A stretch of 64,000 nucleotides of DNA. It comes from Blastocatellia bacterium. Its GTDB lineage: Bacteria; Acidobacteriota; Blastocatellia; Chloracidobacteriales; JADJPF01. Each line of letters opens with the position of its first letter. Position 1 is the stretch's first letter. The DNA lies in assembly GCA_016713405.1 (NCBI GenBank), contig JADJPF010000001.1, positions 372,001-436,000 on the forward strand, in the 5' to 3' direction. Below, one piece after another: positions 1 to 8,688 of this stretch. A program made the translations under genes and the position numbers. The notes beneath the pieces were generated by a model. That model ran no database searches. It saw only the letters and a list, made by a program, of their open reading frames with translations, and was not told the origin of the DNA.

Positions 1-275
1 ATAATGTTGAGCGGGTAATTTACTTAAACCAACTAGCTTTAATTGAAGAAAAAAGTAAAGTTAATTTTTCTTCACAAAGTTTAGAAAAACCTTGCCTTTG
101 CCCCATATCAACAGCAACACAGCTAAGTAATTTGGAAAGCTTAGTAATATTAACAACTTTACATTCTGTTTGTTTTCAGCTAACTAAAACAAATTCTTTC
201 TTTGATAAAGAATTAAAAATAGCTTTTGAAAAATTCCAAAAATCTCATTCCCGCGCGCCCCCAACTTTGAACTAA
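1..275 (+). CDS. C-terminal fragment of an unidentified protein (start lies before the window)
   Basis: An open frame runs from the window edge (codons in phase with position 3) to a TAA at 273-275, about 90 codons without a stop in very AT-rich DNA. The visible end holds CLCP followed by a mixed helix-prone stretch, SLVILTTLHSVCFQLTK, and a basic tail ending RAPPTLN. No family is recognised. Lack of an internal stop and a plausible residue composition argue for a real gene end. The next gene begins 470 bp downstream on the same strand. Confidence 0.5.
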   Translation, partial: NVERVIYLNQLALIEEKSKVNFSSQSLEKPCLCPISTATQLSNLESLVILTTLHSVCFQLTKTNSFFDKELKIAFEKFQKSHSRAPPTLN

Positions 276-746
276 AATTTTCTCACTAAAATAATTTAAC
301 CTTAAAAGCGTTGTTAGTTTAGTTAAAAGAGTATTTTGTATTTTGTTTATAGTAATTTTACATTATGCTAACTATAGCTTGTGTGTAGTGCATTATTAAA
401 TATCAAAATAACTTAAGATTACTCTATTTTGGGCAAAAAATATTTGTAATAAATGACTTTATTAAATTTTATAAATTTAGTATTCCTTTATTTTTGTTAT
501 TAAGATTTTTGTTTTTTTTATGGTTATATTTTAATTTAATTATTTTAATTAAGGAATAAATTTTGCTGCAAACTATTATGACCAGTGTTTTTATGTGAAA
601 ATTTCCCAGTTAGTTACTGGGGTTGTGTTAGCTCTTTATTAACTTTATTTTGCTATGTAAAATACCTAATAATAATAAATTAGCTATAAATTTATATAGT
701 AGCAAAGTTAAAGTTATGTAAATTTTGTACTTAGGAGTATATATAG
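276..746. other. AT-rich intergenic region, nothing identified
   Basis: This 470-bp stretch has no coding frame I can support. It is strongly AT-rich and presumably holds the promoter of the DUF4394 gene. The only clear element is the ribosome binding site AGGAG at about 733-737, nine bases before the ATG at 747. TTGCTA (about 650) followed 17 bp later by TAATAA is a weak promoter-like pair. No convincing terminator hairpin for the upstream fragment was seen. Confidence 0.4.
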
Positions 747-3140
747 ATGAAATTTATCAGTAAAATGTTTTTTGCTTTAATTTTAAGTATAGTTTGTCTT
801 TCTACAGCTTTTGCTCAATCTAAAGGTCGTGTTGGAAGAGAGACAGTTTTTGCTTTAACTACAACAAATCGTTTAGTAAGTTTTAATAGCTCAACACCAG
901 GCACTATTATTAATACTGTATCAATTACAGGATTGCAAGCAGGTGAATCATTAGTTGGAATAGATTTTAGACCAGCTACTAGAGTGCTTTTTGCTGTTAG
1001 TAATATGGGTAGAATTTACACCATTAACACTAGTACAGGTCTTGCTACTCAAGTTGGAATGCAGCCTGTAAACTTGACAGGTGCAAACTTTGGTCTTGAT
1101 TTTAATCCTTCCCCAGATCGCATTAGAATTGTAAGCAATACAGGTCAAGACCTTCGCCTTAATCCTAATGATGGTACTATAGCAGGAACAGATACACCGT
1201 TAGCTTATGCAATGGGAGATCCAAATAATGGTAGAACTCCTAACGCATTTGCTTCAGCTTACACTAATAATTTTGCTGGTGTAGGTGCTACAGCTACAAC
1301 ACTTTACAACATAGATGCAGACTTGGATGTTCTTGTAACACAAGGATCACTTAATAGCGCGCCTATTTCACCAAATAGCGGTCAATTATTTACTGTTGGT
1401 GCTTTAGGTATTAATGTTACAAATGTTGGTGGTATGGATATTTCTGATGTTAATGGAACTGCTTTTGCGGCTTTTACCCTTAACGGTGAAATGATGTCAA
1501 AGCTCTATAACATTAATTTAGCTACAGGTGCAACTACTTTAGTTGGCAATATTGGTGGTACAGAACAAATTCGAGACATAGCAGTTGTAGTTAATGGTGA
1601 AACTTTAATTGGTATTACTGGTACTAATAGAATTGTGACATTTAATAGCACTGCACCAGGCACAATTTTAAGTTCTACTTTAATTAGTGGTTTATCAATG
1701 GGTGAAACCATTGTAGGTGCGGATTTTCGCCCTGCTACAGGGGATTTTTATGCTTTAGCTAGTACAGGTCAAGTTTATATTATTAATGCTGCTACAGGTA
1801 CAGCTAGCAAAGTTGGTACACCAAGCGTAACACTTATGGGTACTGAATTTGGTGTTGATTTTAATCCTGCTCCTGATCGAATTAGAGTTGTTAGCAACAT
1901 GGGACAAAATCTGCGTCTAAATCCAGATAATGGTGCATTAGCTGGAACAGATACTCCATTAGCTTATGCAATGACTGATACAAATACCGGTAGAACTCCC
2001 AGAGTAGTTACATCAGCGTATACTAATAATGTTGCTGGTACAGGTGCAACAGAAACAACACTTTATGGGATTGATTCCACCTTAGATATTTTAGTTACTC
2101 AAGGCTCTGTTAATTCAACTCCTGTTTCTCCAAATACAGGACAACTTTTTACTGTTGGCCCATTAGGAGTTGATGCTAATGATATTACTTCTTTAGATAT
2201 CTCTGATGCTAGTGGTTTAGCTTATGCAACAATCACTTTACCTGGAGAGACTGTTTCTCGTCTTTATCGCATCAACCTTACCCCAGCAAATGCTACAACT
2301 CCAGTTGCTACTCAAGTAGGAATGGTTGGCGGTACAGAGCAAATTCGTAGTTTAGGTGTGGTGCTTAGAGTAGAAAATGTTTTAGGTTTAACTAATGATA
2401 ACCGTTTAGTCAGATTTAACCCAAGAAAGCCAGATACTTTAATTGGTTCACCAATACAAATTACAGGGCTTCAAATGGGAGAATCTTTATTAGGTATAGA
2501 TTTTCGTCCAGCTACAGGATTTTTATTTGGCCTAGGTAGTACAAGCCGAGTTTATACAATAAATACAAACACTGGTGTTGCTACTGCATTAGGCGGCGCG
2601 CCATTTATACCAGCATTAGCAGGTATGGAATTTGGTTTTGATTTTAATCCTGTTCCTGATAGAATTCGTGTAGTTAGTAATACTACTCAAGACTTACGCT
2701 TAAACCCAAATAATGGTGGCATTGCTGCTGTTGATGGAACTTTAGCTTATGCAATGGGTGATGCAAATGCAGGGATGACCCCAAATTGCGTTGCTTCTGC
2801 TTATACTAATAGTTTCCCAGGACTAACTATTACTAATTTATACAATGTTGATTCCAGGTTAGACAGCCTAGTCCTACAAGGTTCACCAACAGGTGCGCCA
2901 GTTTCACCTAATACAGGTCAATTATTTACTGTTGGCAGATTAGGTATTGATGTAACAGATGTAGCTGCTTTAGATATTTCTGAATCAACAGGTATTGCTT
3001 ATGGTAGTTTTGTATTAAATGGTGAAACATCTTCTCGTTTCTATAGAGTAAATCTAGCTACTGGTGGTGCTACACAAGTTGGCACATTACCTGTAGGTGG
3101 TATGGCTCCCAGTTGTTTTACGGGATATGGCACTAATTAA
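747..3140 (+). CDS. Secreted DUF4394 protein with three tandem repeats
   Basis: The 797-residue product starts with a signal peptide (basic MKFISK, hydrophobic core, cleavage after AFA near residue 23). It then carries three copies of a roughly 250-residue DUF4394-like module, at about 30-275, 285-535 and 540-790. Each repeats the signatures GES/ETLVGIDFRPATG, FGxDFNPxPDRIRVVSN, LRLNPNxG, LAYAMxDxNxGxTP and SPNTGQLFTVG. This pattern suggests a beta-propeller or beta-rich extracellular protein; the function of DUF4394 is unknown. AGGAG precedes the ATG. The frame ends four codons into the next open frame, which encodes another extracellular-type module without its own signal peptide. The two are therefore probably one gene split by a one-base shift near 3136-3138. 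Confidence 0.85.
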   Translation: MKFISKMFFALILSIVCLSTAFAQSKGRVGRETVFALTTTNRLVSFNSSTPGTIINTVSITGLQAGESLVGIDFRPATRVLFAVSNMGRIYTINTSTGLATQVGMQPVNLTGANFGLDFNPSPDRIRIVSNTGQDLRLNPNDGTIAGTDTPLAYAMGDPNNGRTPNAFASAYTNNFAGVGATATTLYNIDADLDVLVTQGSLNSAPISPNSGQLFTVGALGINVTNVGGMDISDVNGTAFAAFTLNGEMMSKLYNINLATGATTLVGNIGGTEQIRDIAVVVNGETLIGITGTNRIVTFNSTAPGTILSSTLISGLSMGETIVGADFRPATGDFYALASTGQVYIINAATGTASKVGTPSVTLMGTEFGVDFNPAPDRIRVVSNMGQNLRLNPDNGALAGTDTPLAYAMTDTNTGRTPRVVTSAYTNNVAGTGATETTLYGIDSTLDILVTQGSVNSTPVSPNTGQLFTVGPLGVDANDITSLDISDASGLAYATITLPGETVSRLYRINLTPANATTPVATQVGMVGGTEQIRSLGVVLRVENVLGLTNDNRLVRFNPRKPDTLIGSPIQITGLQMGESLLGIDFRPATGFLFGLGSTSRVYTINTNTGVATALGGAPFIPALAGMEFGFDFNPVPDRIRVVSNTTQDLRLNPNNGGIAAVDGTLAYAMGDANAGMTPNCVASAYTNSFPGLTITNLYNVDSRLDSLVLQGSPTGAPVSPNTGQLFTVGRLGIDVTDVAALDISESTGIAYGSFVLNGETSSRFYRVNLATGGATQVGTLPVGGMAPSCFTGYGTN

Positions 3141-3810
3141 CAATGTTGGACTATCAGTTGTTGCTGTTGCTCCTGCTACAGCTTTATCAGGCAGTAATTT
3201 TACTTATAGTTTAACAGTTGCTAATGCTAATCCCAATAGCTTAAGTAATGTTGTTTTATCAACAGCAACTCCTGCTAACACTACATTTCAATCAATTAAT
3301 GCTCCTATGGGCTTTACTTGTATGACTCCATCTGCTGGAGGTACAGGAGCAATTACTTGTACAGGTTCAACACTTTCAGCAAGTTCTTCTGCTGTGTTCT
3401 CATTAGTAGTAACTCCAAATGTAACTATGAATGGGACAAATGTTTCATTGATGGCAATGGTAAGAAGTGATACACCTGATGTTAGTGGCGTTAGATTTGA
3501 TAATACTGCTTCTAGTGCTACTACTATGGTTAATATTCCTGGCCCAACTATAATGGCAGCAAATATTAAAGTTACTAATATGAAGATTACTGCTACTGGA
3601 ACAGGATTTTCTGGAACTACAGTTTTAGTTGATGGTGTTGGTTTTGCAAAAGCAGCCAAACTTGCTTCTAACAATACCAAACTAACCCAAAAAGGTAAGT
3701 TAACTAATGGTATGTCAATAAACCAAGCTATTCCAAAAGGTAGAAGTGTAATGATTACCTTCCGCAACAGCAACGGCGGAGTAACAGTTGTACCATTTAC
3801 CAGACAATAA
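3127..3810 (+). CDS. DUF11-like / IPT-type extracellular module, probably the frameshifted C-terminus of the DUF4394 protein
   Basis: The frame begins at an ATG at 3127 (an earlier in-frame start at 3097 lies inside the upstream gene). It encodes VGLSVVAVAPATALSGSN followed by a YSLTVANANP segment, the opening of a DUF11/conserved-repeat Ig-like domain that normally describes surface proteins. After a PGPTIMA linker comes an 85-residue beta-rich tail (FSGTTVLVDG, NGGVTVVPFTRQ) of the kind found at the C-terminus of secreted acidobacterial proteins. There is no signal peptide and no ribosome binding site, although both domains are extracellular types. Deleting one T in AATTAAC (3135-3141) joins it in frame to the preceding protein as GTN-NNVGLS. 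I read it as the C-terminal part of one protein of about 1020 residues. Confidence 0.7.
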   Translation: MALINNVGLSVVAVAPATALSGSNFTYSLTVANANPNSLSNVVLSTATPANTTFQSINAPMGFTCMTPSAGGTGAITCTGSTLSASSSAVFSLVVTPNVTMNGTNVSLMAMVRSDTPDVSGVRFDNTASSATTMVNIPGPTIMAANIKVTNMKITATGTGFSGTTVLVDGVGFAKAAKLASNNTKLTQKGKLTNGMSINQAIPKGRSVMITFRNSNGGVTVVPFTRQ

Positions 3811-3852
3811 GCAGGTTAATGAGTTTTTTAGTTTTTACATTGAGTGATAGAT

Positions 3853-3882
3853 AGCCGACCCAAAAGGTCGGCTCTTTTTTTG
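3853..3882 (+). terminator. Rho-independent terminator
   Basis: A perfect 8-bp stem (AGCCGACC at 3853-3860, GGTCGGCT at 3866-3873) with a five-base loop is followed by CTTTTTTT. It sits 43 bp after the stop of the DUF11-like frame and just before the end of the convergent kinase gene. The T-run lies on the plus side only. Confidence 0.9.
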
Positions 3883-3885
3883 TGT

Positions 3886-6090
3886 TTATTGACTATTAAC
3901 TCGGTAATAAGCACGGCTACGTTCTCTCATTCGTAGTTGCCATTTGCTACGAGGGGCATTTTCTCCAAATTGCCCTAATGCCTCTTTAAAACTTTCACCA
4001 CCTGCTTGCCTTAGTTTTAAGTACAACATAGCTATACTAATAGAGAGTATTGGTGCTGTCAAAATTATTAACAATAATGAAAACAATGATTTGGTGGTCT
4101 GAATATTAATAGTTTTAGTTTCTTTGTCTAATTCATCAGTTTTTTTAATATTATTTTCTATCAATGTTGGATTTGTAGCTGTTGGTAAGACATCTTTGTC
4201 CCCAAATTTTTTTTCTAGTAGTTTTGCTAGTTCTTTGTTTGGATCCGAGTTTGTAACAACAGATTTACCAGATTTTAAGTCTAAATCTATTTTTTTATTA
4301 CTAAAAACATCTCCATTAGCAAATAAAATTGTCATTAATAACATATTAAGTAGCGAAAAGCGAAATACTACCCACCAAAGCCGTTTTACTAACTCTTGAG
4401 AACGTTTCAAAGCTTTGCGGTTACTTATATTTTCCATCATTACTACTGGAACAAAGAGCATATAATCAATAAACTTTTTTATTGCAGGTATAACAAACAA
4501 TATTGCCCAAAGAGATAGGAATAAACTAGATAGAAGTTTAGTAGTAATTAAAGGAAAAACTCTTTGTTTTAATAGTATAAATATAGGTTTTAATTCAACC
4601 TTGTGAAAAGGTCTTACCATTAATTGAGCTACTGTTGGTACTGTAGTTCCATAAACTATTGCTTGACTTAACATAAAGCTTAAACCTGCAAATGAGGCAA
4701 GCAGTATTGCATTAATAAAAAATAGCTTTTGTGGAAGCACATTTATTAATAGAAAGTTTAGTTTGGTCAATAGGTAAAATATAACAACAGGGGAATAACT
4801 AATTAGGGAAATTTTAATAAATGTTGGGAAGTGGTTATTGTATAAAGAAATAGCTTGACGAAGTAAGCTAGCAGCACCTTCACTACGTGCTTTTAGAGCA
4901 GTAGAAAAAGCTGCTACTGTTGCAGGTCTTTCGGCTGCGTTTTTAGCTAAAGCTGACATTATTAATGTTGATACAGCTTTAGGAATATCGCGGCGCAGTT
5001 CTTTGATATTTTGTGGAGTTGTGTTTGTATGATGTGTAATCAATGTTTGAGTGTCACCGCTAAAGGGAGGGTTTCCTGTAAGCATTTGATAAGCAATTAC
5101 ACCTAGGCTATAAACATCTGAACGGGTGTCTAGAGTTTCGCCTCTACATTGTTCAGGAGACATATAAATAGGTGTGCCTAAAACCGTCCCAACATGTGTA
5201 ACTAAAGCTATTTTATCTTCTTTAATACTAGCAGTATTACGACGTACTTGGACTTGAGTTTGTGCTTCATCCTCTGATAAAGAAGTTTGTACAGCAGTAG
5301 GGGTTTCATTAAGTGCTAAACTGCTATTACTATTTTTATTATTTGGTGAAGGTTGGACGGCTGTTGCTGATTCGCTAAATTCCAAACTTGGTTTTATAGT
5401 TGTTGCAAGAGAGATTGAAGATGTAGTTGCAATGGCTTGAGGTGATGTTTTAGCTATAACATTAGGTTGTTTACTATTATTATCTTCACAACCTTTGTTA
5501 AAAATCTTTTGAATAAAACAGTCTTCTTCTGCTTCAAAAATAGCTGTTCCACCATTTGTTATTTGTGCTGGAATTTCTCCAAGTTTAGCCAGGCCAAAAT
5601 CTAAAACTTTTATATTATAACTACCTAGTCCATCAGGTTCTAACCAAATGTTGTCAGGCTTTAAGTCTCGATGAATTATGCCTTGAAGGTGTGCTGTATC
5701 TATTGCTGCACAAACTTGTTCTAAGATATTGACAGCAAATTTAAGTGGAAGTTTTCCTTCTTCAACTAAAACTTCACTTAAAGTACAACCATCTAGGTAT
5801 TCCATCACTAAATAAGCAATACGTTCATTTGATAATTGAGCAAAACCAAAGTCAGTAACATCAACAACATTAGGATGTCGGAGCCGTCCAGCAGCTTTTG
5901 CTTCACGCTTAAAACGTTCTACAAATTCAGGATGACGCATAAATTGTGGAGCAATAATTTTTACTGCTACAGGGCGTTCTGTACCTAGGTGAGTTGCTAG
6001 ATAAACAGCCCCCATTCCACCTTGACCAAGTTTTTCTTCCAGACGATATTTTTCATCTAGCACTTTTCCTAGTAAGTCTTCTAGTGCCAT
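3886..6090 (-). CDS. Membrane Ser/Thr protein kinase with a long activation-loop insert
   Basis: The 734-residue protein is a Hanks-type Ser/Thr kinase. It has the glycine loop GQGGMGAVY at 22-30, the ATP lysine in VAVKII at 44, the HRDLKPDN catalytic loop at 140-147, DFG at 164-166 and the SPE variant of APE at 311-313. Between DFG and the GTVLGTPIYMSPEQ segment lies an insert of about 125 residues (about 172-298), rich in Ser, Thr, Asn and Gln. This loop is normally 20-30 residues. After the kinase (ending about residue 400) come roughly four to five membrane segments between residues 420 and 590, an Asn/Lys-rich soluble stretch, and a last membrane helix near 680-705. An ACGGAGA ribosome binding site precedes the ATG. 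The substrate is unknown. Confidence 0.9.
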   Translation of the reverse strand: MALEDLLGKVLDEKYRLEEKLGQGGMGAVYLATHLGTERPVAVKIIAPQFMRHPEFVERFKREAKAAGRLRHPNVVDVTDFGFAQLSNERIAYLVMEYLDGCTLSEVLVEEGKLPLKFAVNILEQVCAAIDTAHLQGIIHRDLKPDNIWLEPDGLGSYNIKVLDFGLAKLGEIPAQITNGGTAIFEAEEDCFIQKIFNKGCEDNNSKQPNVIAKTSPQAIATTSSISLATTIKPSLEFSESATAVQPSPNNKNSNSSLALNETPTAVQTSLSEDEAQTQVQVRRNTASIKEDKIALVTHVGTVLGTPIYMSPEQCRGETLDTRSDVYSLGVIAYQMLTGNPPFSGDTQTLITHHTNTTPQNIKELRRDIPKAVSTLIMSALAKNAAERPATVAAFSTALKARSEGAASLLRQAISLYNNHFPTFIKISLISYSPVVIFYLLTKLNFLLINVLPQKLFFINAILLASFAGLSFMLSQAIVYGTTVPTVAQLMVRPFHKVELKPIFILLKQRVFPLITTKLLSSLFLSLWAILFVIPAIKKFIDYMLFVPVVMMENISNRKALKRSQELVKRLWWVVFRFSLLNMLLMTILFANGDVFSNKKIDLDLKSGKSVVTNSDPNKELAKLLEKKFGDKDVLPTATNPTLIENNIKKTDELDKETKTINIQTTKSLFSLLLIILTAPILSISIAMLYLKLRQAGGESFKEALGQFGENAPRSKWQLRMRERSRAYYRVNSQ

Positions 6091-6334
6091 AATGTCTCCG
6101 TTTTGCCAGCTTTTAGCTGTAAGTATGGCGGTTTTTGTTATTAGCTTTGGGCGTATTTACTGTATATTACTAGGATTTTAGCTAAAAAGCTAACAACGGC
6201 TTACAACTAATAACGGGTAAATAAAATATTTATTACATAAAACTGGAAAAATTAACAAAAAATTTTTAGGTTATGATTTTAGATTTTGTTGGATAAATAA
6301 AATATATTTTTTAAAGGTTCTAGATAAAAATAAG

Positions 6335-7125
6335 ATGACAGGAAAATATTTTTTAGTAGGTGGTGGCCCAGCAGTAAGATCAATAGGTGAACCTTTGATA
6401 GGTGAATTTATTAATGCTGTTGGCGGTAAAGATGCAAAAATAGCAATTATAACGGCTGGAACAAATGACCCAGCAGAGGTAAATGCTTGTTATTGGGAAA
6501 TTTTCTTGTATTGGGGACTAAAAGATTTATTTTCCCCTAAAATTTTTGCTCGTGAAGATGCTCAAGCAGACTGGATTTATCCCAGGTTAGTTGAATGTGA
6601 TGGAGTGTTTATTGCAGGGGGTTCACAATATAAATTAAGTCAACGACTTGCTGAAACTCCTGTAGAGCAGGCAATTAGAGCTATTTTTAATAAAGGTGGT
6701 GTGGTTGGAGGGACTTCTTCAGGTGCTTCAATTTTTGCTGGCCCAATGATTTTATCTGGTGGAACTCTAGACCCACATTTAAGACCTGATATGGTAGAAA
6801 TTGGTCAAGGTTTTGGAATGTTAAAAGATATTTCTATTGATACACATTGCGCTTCTCGTGGACGGTTGCCTAGAATTATCTCCCTTATAGCACATTATCC
6901 GAAAATACTTGCAATTGGTATTGATGAAGATACCGCACTTTTAAGCGAGTCCGAAAATATTCTTAAGGTAGTTGGTAAAAATGCAGTCTATTTTTTAGAT
7001 GCAGCAAATGCTCACCCAACACATAGTGAAAAGATGAGGAACATTTATGTAGCAGCGATATTGTTTTACATGCTTTAACAGCAGGTGACAGGTTTGATTT
7101 AAGCACTAGAAAACCTGTTTATTAA
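6335..7125 (+). CDS. Peptidase family S51, cyanophycinase-like, with a C-terminal frameshift
   Basis: Cyanophycinases hydrolyse cyanophycin (multi-L-arginyl-poly-aspartate) to beta-Asp-Arg dipeptides; related S51 enzymes are dipeptidases. The sequence shows the glycine-rich start LVGGGP, FIAGGSQ (about 92-97), the nucleophile segment GGTSSGAS (about 126-132, Ser 128) and the DTHCASRGRLPR block with the active-site-region histidine at 171. The frame as written stops at 7078 after NIYVAAILFYML. In the next frame, from 7057 to a TAA at 7123-7125, the DNA reads DIVLHALTAGDRFDLSTRKP, the expected family C-terminus. One base is therefore missing near 7056. No cyanophycin synthetase gene is visible in the window, so the substrate is uncertain. 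Confidence 0.85.
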
Positions 7126-7155
7126 TAAATTAAGTATATTAAAATAGAGGTATTT

Positions 7156-8688
7156 ATGAGCGTAGCTGAATTATCTAAAGCCTTGGTTTCAGGCCAAGAT
7201 TATATAAATAGTTTAAGAGGCAGAAAATTAAAAGTTTATCTTTTAGGTGAACTTGTTGAAGATATTGTTGATCATCCTATGATTCGCCCTAGTATTAATG
7301 CTGTTGCTGAAACTTATGATTTAGCTGTAAAGGAAGAAGAACTTGCAACAGCTATTTCTCCATTTACAGGCGAGCGAGTAAATAGATTTTTACATATAGC
7401 AATAAGTCAATCAGATGTTGTTTTACAAAATAAAATGCAGCGACGTTTAGGACAACTTACAGGGACTTGTTTTCAACGTTGCGTAGGTATGGACGCGCTT
7501 AATTCGCTTTATTCAACAACGTTTGAAATAGATGAAAAATACCAGACTCCTTACCATAAACGCTTAAAAGACTTTATTTTACAAGCTCAAGAGCAAAATC
7601 TTGTTATCAGTGGAGCAATGACAGATGTTAAGGGTGATCGTAGCCTTGCACCTCACGAGCAAGCCGATCCAGACCTTTTTGTTCACGTTACCCATCGAAC
7701 TAGTGAAGGCGTTTTTATTAGTGGTGCCAAGGCTCATCAAACAGGTTGCTTAAATTCTCATTGGATGATCATTATGCCTACAATGCGCTTAAAGGCTGAA
7801 GATAAAGATTATGCAATAGTTGGAGCAATCCCTGTTGACGCTAGTGGTATTACTTATATTTATGGTCGGCAATCTTGCGATACTCGCAGCTTAGAAGGCG
7901 GCTCAATTGATGTTGGAAATGCTCAATATGGCGGCCAAGAAGCTATGGTAATTTTAGATAATGTTTTTATCCCCAATGAGCTAATTTTTATGGATGGAGA
8001 ATATGAGTTTGCCTCAATGCTAGTTGAACGCTTTACGTGTTATCACCGTCGCAGTTATGTTTGTAAAAGTGGTGTTGGAGATGTCTTAATTGGTGCTGCT
8101 GCAACGATTGCTGAATATAATGGGGTAGAAAATGTTTCACATATCAAAGATAAAATTGTTGAAATGACTCACTTAAATGAAACAATTTATGCTACTGGTA
8201 TTGCTTCATCCTATCAATCACAAGCGACTAAATCAGGTGCTTTTATTTGTGATGATATGCTTGCTAATGTTTGTAAGCATCATGTGACAAAAATTCCTTA
8301 TCAAATTGCTAGACTCGCTCAAGATTTAGCAGGTGGTTTAGTTGTAACTATGCCATCAGAAAAAGATTTTTCCCATTCTGAAATAGGAGTTTTACTAGAA
8401 AAATACTTAAAAGGACGTGCAGATATTCCAACAGAATATCGAGTAAGAATACTAAGACTTATTGAAAATATGACTTTAGGACGTAATGCAGTAGGTTACT
8501 TAACAGAAAGTATGCATGGAGCAGGTTCACCTCAAGCCCAGCGTATTCAAATTGCTAGACAAATGCAGCTTTCTCTTAAAAAACAGTTAGCTAAAGAATT
8601 GGCTGGAATTGAAGAACCAAAACGCACTCAGTTAACAACAGAGCTAACAGATTATTTTGGTCGAGTTTTTGATACAAAAAGCAAATAG
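7156..8688 (+). CDS. abfD: 4-hydroxybutyryl-CoA dehydratase / vinylacetyl-CoA isomerase family (HpaB-like flavoprotein)
   Basis: This 510-residue protein belongs to the 4-hydroxyphenylacetate-3-hydroxylase/acyl-CoA dehydrogenase-like fold. The dehydratase member, AbfD, converts 4-hydroxybutyryl-CoA to crotonyl-CoA using FAD and a [4Fe-4S] cluster. Its cluster ligands in Clostridium (two Cys four apart, a His and a Cys) have likely counterparts here: C105 and C109 in GTCFQRCVG, H297 and C303 in CYHRRSYVCKSGVGD. The His-Cys spacing is six, where I recall seven in the clostridial enzyme. Flavin-region motifs such as SGAMTDVKGDR (about 152-162) and SGAKAHQTG (about 189-197) fit. It starts 30 bp after the frameshift-corrected S51 gene, with AGAGG before the ATG, and abuts the convergent kinase gene. 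A true monooxygenase is less likely given the Cys/His set. Confidence 0.75.
   Translation: MSVAELSKALVSGQDYINSLRGRKLKVYLLGELVEDIVDHPMIRPSINAVAETYDLAVKEEELATAISPFTGERVNRFLHIAISQSDVVLQNKMQRRLGQLTGTCFQRCVGMDALNSLYSTTFEIDEKYQTPYHKRLKDFILQAQEQNLVISGAMTDVKGDRSLAPHEQADPDLFVHVTHRTSEGVFISGAKAHQTGCLNSHWMIIMPTMRLKAEDKDYAIVGAIPVDASGITYIYGRQSCDTRSLEGGSIDVGNAQYGGQEAMVILDNVFIPNELIFMDGEYEFASMLVERFTCYHRRSYVCKSGVGDVLIGAAATIAEYNGVENVSHIKDKIVEMTHLNETIYATGIASSYQSQATKSGAFICDDMLANVCKHHVTKIPYQIARLAQDLAGGLVVTMPSEKDFSHSEIGVLLEKYLKGRADIPTEYRVRILRLIENMTLGRNAVGYLTESMHGAGSPQAQRIQIARQMQLSLKKQLAKELAGIEEPKRTQLTTELTDYFGRVFDTKSK

Noticed and set aside
605..622. Second sigma-54-like promoter (TGGGG...TAGC) upstream of the DUF4394 gene
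   Set aside because: GG and GC spacing fits, but the flanking consensus bases do not and there are no upstream dyads.
3288..3773. Minus-strand frame of 161 codons under the DUF11-like module
   Set aside because: Shadow of a coding region with clear domain similarity on the plus strand; no ribosome binding site.
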